Below, piece after piece: positions 55,970-64,000 of a stretch of 64,000 bases of DNA. The notes beneath the pieces were generated by a model. The model worked only from the letters and a program-made list of their open reading frames with translations. It had not been told where the DNA came from and did no database searches. Origin of the DNA: Ilex aquifolium (Eukaryota; Streptophyta; Magnoliopsida; Aquifoliales; Aquifoliaceae); NCBI GenBank assembly GCA_951799425.1, contig OX637398.1, forward strand, positions 2,728,001 through 2,792,000, in the 5' to 3' direction. The position numbers and the translations under genes were made by a program. Position 1 is the first letter of the stretch; each line of letters opens with the position of its first letter.

Positions 55970-58563
55970 ATGAAATTCGGGAAAGAGTTTGGGATCCACC
56001 TTGAAGAAACCCTACCCGAATGGAGGGACAAGTATTTGTGTTACAAACCCTTGAAGAAGCTCCTCAAGAACATACCCACCACCGCTGATTCTTCGTCGCT
56101 CGTAATTCGGGCTGATAATCTCCGACTACAACAACCAGGCGACGTCGTTGATGGGATTGATCACCCGCCTTTGGCCGACCACGAGGACTGCTTCATCAGA
56201 ATTCTCAATGAAGAACTTCAAAAGTTTAACGATTTCTACGTCGATAAGGAGGAGGAATTCATCATCCGCCTTCAGGTTGGTTATTACTTTACTTAATTCT
56301 GATCGATCATCTTGAATTATTGATGGTTACTTTAGAATTTGGAGATTTTAAAATAATCAAGATGGAATTAAGGGCTGCAATTTGTTGTTGACTAGGGTTA
56401 TAGATTATCGGTTTCAGGGTTGTGGTGTGAGATTGAATACCATGCTGTTTGTCCAACTGGGCCATTGATTCTGTCGAATTGGTTGGCTTAGACTCACCAA
56501 ACGAAATTTAATGCCTTGGCTTGGGGGTGCCTCACTGTGTTAGTGCTGATGAGGGTTCAAATAACATCTACCATATTGTATAATGTCTTAGTGATAACAA
56601 TCTAGTAGTCCAAAGTCAGGTATTTCACTTGACCTGCATGGTTCCACCAGAAGATGATGATAGCATACATGATGTAGGATATCTTTTAAATCTTCATGCG
56701 CAGTGTTTACAAGTGATTTTGTGACAGATTTTAGACAAGTGCGTGGGAATACTTTGGACAGCACGAAATTTATTGGTTTTTCTGTTAATTAAATGGCTAA
56801 AAGCCTAAAAGTAAGGTAAGGGAGTAGGATGGTTTAGCGCTTGTTCGACCTTGATTGTGATCCGACAACAGTACTTTTGTAAGTTGCAAGTCTTTTGGAA
56901 TTTTAGGGTTAGATCTGGTTGAAGGAAGTGTTGGACTTTGTAAGGTGAGTTATATAGTTTTTGAGAGTAGTTTACATCTGAATGGTGTAAATGGATGAAA
57001 ACTTTGTATCTGATGAAACTCTCAATCCAACAGCTTCATACATGGGTGTCTCTCTATCCCCTGAGCTTTGTCATCAGAGATTTTCTTTACCTTTATTGCC
57101 TTGGAGGCCTTATTGGGATGAAGCCAGTTCTCGAAGTGGAGCATTCACCTGGTCCAAATTATTTACATAAGTCCTCGAATCCAAGGTTGTTTCTAATTGA
57201 AAGAACCTTGCAAAGACGCATTGTTTGATCCCTGTTCACTGTCAGTTTACTGTTTCTTCTTTTCTTTTTTTCACTTTCTTGCAACTGTTTTTGCCATTCA
57301 AGCATCGAGTGGAATGTTCTGTTTAGCGTTTACATTTAGTTGATTCATGAGGTAGACAACTAACATACAACCTGCATATCATTAATTAAATAACTTGAAG
57401 TTGATTCAAGTAGTGGATGTTTGATTTTTGATGTTGTGAAAGTGAAGCTCTTACTAATTCAATGGTATCAAGTCTAGGATTTTTCTTCTCTATGCCTCTC
57501 TATTTTGTGCTGGTTGAGGAGTGGTCAAGATATCATACTGTTGGTCAGGACATCTTAATGATGATAGCCATCGAGTAAACCACTGCTCAGTTCTTTGATG
57601 CTTCACTTATTCTAAAGCACCATTTTACAGAGGTTGCCCACTATCTATTCTGTATTGTTTTTTATACTCTTAAATGCTGTTGCAACAGGAGTTGAAGGGA
57701 AGAATTGAGCGGCTGAAGGAGGAGGGCAGTAGGGATGGAGTGCCAACATCAAAGAATGAATTCAGCGAAGAGATGATGGACATACGCAAGGACTTTGTCA
57801 ATATTCATGGGGAGATGGTGCTTCTAAAAAATTATAGCTCCCTAAATTTTGCAGGTATGACAGCTACTTCAATAATGTCTTTCGTCTATATCTAAGTTGA
57901 GTTGTTAAAGGGCTTTGTCACCATTCATGGGGGATTGTGCTGCTAAAAAATTATTGCTCCCTAAAGTTTGCAGGTACAGCACCTTCGACCATAATGTTTC
58001 TATCTGAATTTACATGAGGTTGAGCTGTGGAATATCTGTAGTTTCTATAATGCTTTTCTTTGCCTACTTCCATAGGTCTGATTAAAATTTTAAAGAAGTA
58101 TGATAAAAGAACTGGGGGATTGCTGCGTCTTCCTTTTACACAGCTTGCCTTTCACCAACCCTTCTTCACACCAGAACCTCTCACAAGGTTATTGCGTGAG
58201 TGCGAGGCAAATCTTGAGCTCCTCTTCCCATTGGAAGCAGAAGTTGTTGAATCTCCTGCTACTGAGCAAGATGAGACAAACACAACACCTGCTGATGTGA
58301 CAAATACGTCCTCGCAGACATCATTTCCACTTGGAGAGGAAACTGTGGATATATACCGCAGCACCCTAGCTGCAATGAGAACAATAAAGGGTCTTAAGAA
58401 AGCGAGCTCTACGTATAATCCATTGTCTTTTGCATCTCTCTTTGGGACCCAGGACAGTGACAGTACTGGTGTTGTAACTGCACAAAACTCGCCCTCTGAA
58501 CCTTTAGCCTCTTTGCAGAATGGAGAGGAGTCGAAGCAAGACAATGCCCATGTCACAAAATAG
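55970..58563 (+). CDS. SPX domain protein, SPX4-like
   Basis: Exons 55970-56275, 57689-57854 and 58076-58563 join in phase to 319 aa. The SPX domain spans about residues 1-175: [34 protein letters not shown], then [20 protein letters not shown], and [20 protein letters not shown]. The lysines of KPLKKLLK and KILKKYDK are the family's inositol (pyro)phosphate-binding surface. The C-terminal part is acidic/Ser-Thr-rich without EXS, MFS or RING domains, so this is a stand-alone SPX protein. The overall length and sequence fit SPX4, which in Arabidopsis and rice binds PHR factors when phosphate is sufficient. ATG 55970 is chosen because MKFGK is the family start. Intron 1 is long (1.4 kb). Intron 2 contains a partial copy of exon 2. 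No damage. Confidence 0.93.
57903..58000 (+). repeat. Partial duplicate of SPX exon 2 within intron 2
   Basis: It repeats exon 2's 3' end and the adjoining intron start. ggctttgtcaccattcatgg parallels ggactttgtcaatattcatg, and gctaaaaaattattgctccc parallels tctaaaaaattatagctccc. Both copies run through ttgcag|gta. The copy lies ~117 bp downstream of the original and keeps a donor-like GCAGGTAC, but it has diverged and carries a small deletion. Confidence 0.85.
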
Positions 58564-59850
58564 AAATGGCCTTTCTGTTTGTGATAGTGTTTCATCTTTT
58601 GATATATGTGCTTGAAATTGGCAGAAACTGAAGCATAAGCCTCTGGAGTGGCAGTTTGTTGATCACATTTGTAATAAGCTGCTGGCTGAACACAAAAAGT
58701 ACACATGGGAAGATTTTAAAGATTTTTGGATGATATTCTATAACAATTTTCATTTCAGTAGCTATAACAATGTGTGCCTCTTCTTTGTACCAGTTCATGC
58801 TGTATAGCTGAGTTTGCTCTGCCTTAGACAGCTTTGAGATTCCCATCTATCGTTAGGGGGCGGGGAAAGTTGACATTTCAGAATCATTTATGGGGTGACA
58901 AAGTTGACATTCTGGAATCATTGATGGGTTATGCCTTTTGGGCATCAAGTGAATTGATGAAGTGTTTATTCCGCTGACAACAAAAATGCTTTGATGTGAT
59001 TGCTTAGGAAAAAGAAAGGGAGTGCACGAAACTATCACCAATTGCAGGTTCTGGGGAGCATCTAATAAGAATATAAGATGTAGGAATTGGGGATATATCT
59101 TTGTGCGATGGAAAGACTCGATATCAACCCCATTTCATGTTATGATCTTTTTCAATCCCTGATTTAAATACAGGGGATGAGTCTTTTTCCTTCAAAAGCT
59201 TTATTGGTGGAATAATTGCAATGTGACTATGAGAAGACAATAGATTGCATACCAAGCTTGTACCGTTCAGCAGTATGGTTTGTTTCTATGGGCAGGAACA
59301 TTTGAAGCTTATTCAGATCCAGAGGGATGTTTCTAAGCATTCTTTTAGGTATTCATTCCAAGGGGTTTAATAAACTTTTGTAGCATATGTCCAAGAATCT
59401 GAGAAAGCACTCTCAGTTGTAATGCAAGCTAAAGGTTAACATAACTGCTCCAACAAAGACTGTAGAGATCTTTGTGTAGATAGCCTAGAACTCTTGGTCA
59501 ATGAGGCAAAGTTATACACACTTTTATCCATTGAGGGTGGGTCTTCCAGTTGGCATTGTCGGATCACTAAGGCTGCCTTTTTGCCCTACTTGATGGGTAG
59601 GTTTCCCAGTGGACTTCCTGGTGCTAAACACTTTAAAAATTAAAAGTGAAACCAAGAAAGGTGGTAAGTATCATATTCCTACCAACTTGTACAAGTTGCA
59701 GGGGTTGCAGCCTTGTTGGAGATTTGGACTTCTTTCATGCTAATAGGTTAAAATCCTTTCCTTGGACCTCCTTCAATTACCTGATTAACCCTCGTTTCAG
59801 TGTGCTGCTACAACTCAGGTGTGTTATGGCTTAGAAATTTACCAATAGTT
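58564..59850. other. SPX 3' flank and intergenic
   Basis: A likely 3' UTR first. A ~35-bp tandem duplication (aaagttgacatttcagaatc / aaagttgacattctggaatc) is at 58867-58935. The rest is unrecognised. Confidence 0.45.
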
Positions 59851-60382
59851 TAATAACATTTTTGGTTTTTAAAGAATCAATTTTGATAATTTGGTCCCTA
59901 AAGTATTCAGTTCGTGCTACTTTGATCTATAATCAGATAATTCGTTAAGTTTTTTTATGGAAGTGACCACATATCACTCTTTTAGAAGGTATCACATGTC
60001 ACTCTTTTAGAAGGTATCACATGTCCAACACATAATCATTCCATCAAAAACTTAGAAGTCGTCTTGCTTAGTAAGGAGTTTTTATTATAACAGGTGCGTT
60101 TCAGGAACTCGATCTAATGTGCCTTGCAACTACCGGAGCAAAGTCAATAAATTGTTCTTTTCAACAAAACTATATTAGAGTCATGCGATGTCAAGAGCAG
60201 ACAAAAGTATTAATGACTATTCTGTTCATCAAAACTCAAAAATCTTTCGAGGAAGGTTTTACTGATGCTTGTCACGGTCCATCAATATAGGGACTATTTT
60301 TATATGAATTGAATACTTTAAAGATCAAATTAATATTTTAGGGATTAAACTGACAAAAAATACATACTTTAAAAATATTAAC
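59851..60382. mobile_element. Inverted-repeat MITE (family of 32949) with internal insertion
   Basis: The left arm (taataacatttttgg ... ttggtccctaaagtatt) and right arm (actttaaaaatatta) match the MITE at 32949-33248, as does the core gttaagtttttttatggaag and catgtcc...atcattcc. A direct 27-bp duplication (tcactcttttagaaggtatc aca) is near 59975-60022. About 240 bp (60055-60295) between the core and right arm have no counterpart in the other copy. Confidence 0.7.
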
Positions 60383-60548
60383 TCTTTACCAATTTTTTAT
60401 GAGAATTCCCACAAATTGTGTCGTTTTTAAAATTTTTTAAATAATTTTAATTGTGTCGTTTTTTATTGTCTTTCATTTACACGGGTTACATTTATGTAAG
60501 TCACGCAAAATTTATCAATTTAATGAATCTTAATTTGAGTTGAATTAA

Positions 60549-61708
60549 GGGTAAAAGGCACCAATAGTCCCTAAGGTTTGACACGTATTGCATTTTCGTC
60601 CCTAAACTTTTAATTTCGTCCTCAGTGTTATACATTGACCCACTTTGGTCCTTACCCCTAACTTCCGTCCAAAAAAGTAACTGAAAACGTCATGCGCCAA
60701 GCACATGAGGGTATTAAGGGACATTTTGGTCATTATACTTTCAAATCTTTGGGCATATATGTAAAAATAAAATAGTCTCAAAAAAAGAAAAAAAAAAAAC
60801 CCATCTCTGTCTCTTCTGCAACCCATTTCTCTCTCCTCAGCCAACGACCACCACATCTCTCTCTGCGCAAGACTCCACAGCAGGAATCAAGCTCCACCAA
60901 CGCCACCACCCACCACTGCTGGAATCGAGCGCCACCACCCACCATCGCTGGAATCAAGCTCTACCACCCACCACCACTGAAATCAATCGCCACCATCCAC
61001 CACCGTTGGAATCGAGCGCCACCACCTACCACCGTTGGAATCGATCGCCACCACACAAATACAGTACACACCCTAACCTAAACAACCATTGCAAAACCCA
61101 TATGCCTGACACCACCCCTAAAAATCTCTTTGATTTTTATTTCATTTTTTGTTTCAATTTCGATTTTGAATTCAAACTTGATTTCAAAATAATTGGGGCT
61201 TGATTGCCCATGGAGGTCTTGAAAAATCCAGTTTTGAATCTATGTGGGTTTTGTGTGTGTGGATGTGTATTTGTGGGTTTGTGTTGTGGATGTGTATTTG
61301 TGGTTTTTGTGTTGGGTTTGAGGGTGGAAACATAGTAACGAGAGAGGAGAGAAGGGGATGTGCTGGGTTTTGGGGGTGGAGACGCAATAGAGAGAGAAGG
61401 AGGGAGAGGGAGATGTATCATGTATGTGTGTGAGGAAGAGAGAAGAGAAAAGAAGAAGATGGTGGGTGTTTGGGTCCAAGGATAATTGTGTTTGGATGTA
61501 TAAATAGTTGTAAAATACCAAAAATATCCCTTAATACCCTCATGTGTTTGGCACATGACATTTTCCGTTACTTTTTTGGACGGAAGTTAGGGGTAAGGAC
61601 CAAAGTGGGTCAATGTATAACACTGAGGACGAAATTGACGAAATTAAAAATTTATGGACGAAAGTGCAATACGTGTCAAATCTTAGGGACTATTGGTGTT
61701 TTTTACCC
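60549..61708. mobile_element. Mutator-like (MULE) non-autonomous element, TSD TTGAATTAA
   Basis: The 1160-bp element has ~190-bp TIRs. The left arm (60549-~60740, GGGTAAAAGGCACCAATAGT) pairs with the right (~61513-61708, inverted GGGTAAAAAACACCAATAGT). An exact 9-bp TSD, TTGAATTAA, is at 60540-60548 and 61709-61717. Long TIRs plus a 9-bp TSD define the Mutator superfamily. The interior has no transposase. It holds ~30-bp tandem units (tggaatcgagcgccaccacc, 60885-61050) and a gtg/ttt-rich region, and may include captured host sequence (Pack-MULE style), which I cannot identify. Confidence 0.92.
60885..61050. repeat. ~30-bp tandem repeat inside the MULE
   Basis: Five to six imperfect units of the form (c/g)tggaatc(g/a)agcgccacca ccca(c/t)cac. 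It keeps no consistent protein frame of known type. Confidence 0.75.
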
Positions 61709-61717
61709 TTGAATTAA

Positions 61718-62080
61718 GTATTTATATTTTTATAACTATCATACATTTGATTTATTTTTTTCCTAATAATTTTAAACTCAATTATTTCTAAGAAAAAAGG
61801 TATAAAAAATAGTCCAACATAACAATACTGATATTATGATATGTGTGAGAAAAAAAAAAATCATTAGAAAATATGGATACCCGCTACAAACCCGATGTTT
61901 ACATGGTGGGTCACTGGGGTAATCGGGTAGGGTGGCCATGTGTAGCAACGGTTGCTCTCACCTTCTCGGACAATCAAAACATATGGGCAGTTAAAGAAGA
62001 GATCTGAGTTCTCTCTTCTTCTTTTCTCTCTCTCACACACACAAGCCACGATTCTTCACGCTAGGGTTCCGAATCTGACA
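61718..62080 (+). promoter_or_regulatory. Upstream region and leader of the p24 gene
   Basis: AT-rich to about 61870, then a mixed segment with ggtgggtcactggggtaatc, and a CT-rich leader (ctcttcttcttttctctctctc, near 62011-62034) ending just before the start. No definite TATA box. Confidence 0.4.
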
Positions 62081-63893
62081 ATGTGGAGATTTAAATCCTT
62101 GATTCTGGTCCTGGGGCTAACCTTTCCAATCGTTCACTCATTGCGCTTCGACCTCCTATCAGGCACCACCAAATGCATAACAGAGGACATCAAGAACAAC
62201 GCCATGACCGTCGGAAAATACAGTGTCGTCAACCCTAACGAGGGCTATCCAATGCCCGACAACCACAAGATCACTGTCAGAGTGAGAACACATATTCATT
62301 TTCAATACCTTCGTTCTTTGTCATATCTAGTTTCATGTTTTTGAACTGGATTTGATAAAATGGGGCATTTTGTTTTGGGTCGTTCTGTTTTGTTGTTATG
62401 GAGACATTACCAGTGCAAAGTTTTAGTTTTGAGCTTTCAATTGCTGACATTAATTTGGTAATGGATAGGTTGATATGTTAAAAAAAAATAAATCAAATTT
62501 TAAAACCCTAATTGCTCAAATTCGCAGGTAATTCTACTGGTGGATCAAATTGGTATTAGTATGGCCTTTAGAGTGTACAATTGTGAAATGGAAATCTCCA
62601 TTTGTATGATCTATGTCCTAGGCAGTGGGAGTTTTTGGAATCTCTAGAAACTACTATTTGCATTAAAAGAACAGTTTCCTCAAGTTGTAATTATGTCGAT
62701 TGGTGAATAAAATGGTAGTAATGGAGCTAGTATAATGCATGATACGTATTTGAACTGTGAGGGATGGAATGGATGTATCTAGTATGAGATTATGGTATTC
62801 TGTGGGGGTTGTGTTCAAATTTAAGCTTTTAGTTCATTTCTTTCACTTGACAGACCATCATGGCACAGGAAATGGTCCCTTGGGTTGGGTTGTCACTTGT
62901 TACTGTACAAAAGTTGAAGCTTTATACTTTACCTTCTACAATCATGGGAGTTTAGCTTTTGGAAGATTTGTTTGGTGATGTCGATTGTTTCTCCAGATTA
63001 TTTTAACTGCAAAACCCTCAACTATTCTCTATAATCTGCAATCCTAGGGATTTCAGGTTTTGGGATGTTTTGATGTGATTTTTTATAGGTCACCTCACCA
63101 TATGGGAATAACTATCACTATGGAGATCATGTGGATTCCGGTACTTTTGCATTTACTGCAGCTGAGGCTGGTGATTATATGGCTTGTTTTTGGGCACCTG
63201 ATCACAAGCCAGAAATGACACTATCCATTGAATTTGATTGGAGATCAGGTGTTTCTTCAAAGGATTGGTCGAAAGTTGCTAAGAAAGGCCAGATTGAAGT
63301 AAGTAATTTGATTTTGTTTTCTGTTGGTGCAATTTGGCTAGTTTGGTGGTTGTGAGTCCTTGGGCGGTACAGGCATATTTAAATTCAAAAACTTCTTTTG
63401 GTCTTTCATAGCTGCAATCACTTCCTAATTCCTCTCCCAATTTACATGATTGTTTAACATTGGAGTTTGGTAGGAGAAGGAACATATTGACCATCTGATA
63501 TGGTGCTATATGGATATATTTGAATCTTAGTATTGTTTGTCTTTGTATATTACCTCCTTTAGATCATGGAACTTGAGTTGAAGAAACTGTTTGACACTGT
63601 CACATCCATTCACGACGAGATGTTCTATCTTCGTGAGAGGTGCGATTTTCTTTCACCATATATGTAGTTATCTTCAAAATGGATTGTTGTCATTGAAATT
63701 TCCATTGATTTAAGTGGTCTTTTTCCTTTTGTTGTCTTGGTCTTGCAGGGAGGATGAAATGCAAGCACTAAATAGAGCAACTAATTCAAAGATGGCCACC
63801 TTTAGTTTTCTGTCTCTTTTGGTTTGCTTGTCGGTGGCTGGTCTGCAAGTATGGCACTTAAAGGCGTTTTTTGAGAGGAAGAAGCTCCTCTAG
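62081..63893 (+). CDS. p24-delta family cargo receptor (transmembrane emp24 protein)
   Basis: Exons 62081-62281, 63089-63298, 63563-63639 and 63749-63893 join in phase to 210 aa, close to the family's usual size. Order: signal peptide (1-20, SLILVLGLTFPIVHS); lumenal GOLD domain (LRFDLLSGTTKCITEDI ... HVDSGTFAFTAAEAGDYMAC FWAPDH, with two Cys at about 32 and 97); coiled coil (IMELELKKLFDTVTSIHDEM, LREREDEMQALNRAT); one membrane span (FSFLSLLVCLSVAGLQVW); cytosolic tail KAFFERKKLL. The tail carries FF (COPII/COPI binding) and KKXX (KKLL, COPI retrieval). p24-delta proteins cycle between ER and Golgi in COPI/COPII vesicles and help select cargo, including the K/HDEL receptor and GPI proteins. 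ATG 62081 is chosen because it starts the signal peptide. The gene appears intact and complete near the window's right end. Confidence 0.95.
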
Positions 63894-64000
63894 TTTTGCT
63901 TGGAGAGTTTCTACTGTCCTTTGGAATTCTTTCATTCTGCAGTAATGCAGTCGCCAGTTCTATTATCAGCTTTTCACCGCTCGAAGAGATGTATTAAAAA

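Noticed and set aside
61006..61556. Overlapping frames on both strands inside the MULE as genes
   Set aside because: They follow tandem repeats and gtg/cac-rich sequence within a transposon and show no recognised domain.
1..64000. CRISPR array, rRNA, integrated bacterial or organelle DNA
   Set aside because: No regularly spaced direct repeats of CRISPR type, no rRNA-like blocks, and no long GC-shifted segment with prokaryote-like genes were seen.

Overview
This is nuclear DNA from a flowering plant, most likely a eudicot. The genes have GT-AG introns, the intergenic DNA is very AT-rich, and the genes belong to plant families: two R2R3-MYB factors, a NAC factor, an SPX protein, a DUF761 protein and a p24 cargo receptor. 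Plant retrotransposons, SINEs and MITEs fill much of the rest. The sequence gives no safe species name.

Layout. 1-3826 is the 3' part of a Ty3/gypsy-type element that has gag but no pol, carries several minisatellites, and ends in an LTR. 4739-4928 is a SINE with a 16-bp target-site duplication (TSD). 5157-11274 is a decayed lipoate-protein-ligase-like gene whose first intron holds an internally deleted Ty1/copia element (5727-8981). 13571-15262 (minus) is a subgroup-21 R2R3-MYB gene. 15.4-36 kb is a gene-poor stretch of MITEs, long inverted repeats, SINE remnants and two solo LTRs. 36509-37803 is a NAC gene of the NAC100/ORE1 type with a miR164-type target site. 37.8-44.9 kb holds another hAT MITE, a short SINE and a long-TIR element with an internal AT-rich array. 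44923-46095 is a MIXTA-like (subgroup 9) MYB with an apparent C-terminal frameshift. 49.7-54.35 kb is a dismembered cystathionine gamma-synthase pseudogene; an intact antisense DUF761 gene and a solo LTR sit inside it. 55970-58563 is SPX4-like. 60549-61708 is a Mutator-type element with a 9-bp TSD. 62081-63893 is a p24-delta gene.

How the genes relate. I see no operon-like or biosynthetic clustering. The intact genes are independent: organ-boundary/meristem MYB, senescence/boundary NAC, epidermal MYB, phosphate signalling (SPX4) and ER-Golgi trafficking (p24). Two metabolic genes (lipoate ligase-like, methionine-pathway CGS) are dead or dying copies, presumably backed up elsewhere in the genome.

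The best-supported non-gene results are transposon boundaries fixed by exact TSDs: copia ATAAT, solo LTRs GATAT and ATATA, hAT MITEs CTTAAAAT, CATGATTG and GATTGAGC, MULE TTGAATTAA, SINE 16 bp. Four divergent LTRs share TGATG...CATCA ends and a conserved internal block. I found no clearly new biological system. The most distinctive loci are the nested CGS/DUF761/solo-LTR region, the gag-only minisatellite-rich retroelement, and the giant foldback repeats. All calls were made by eye without alignment software.
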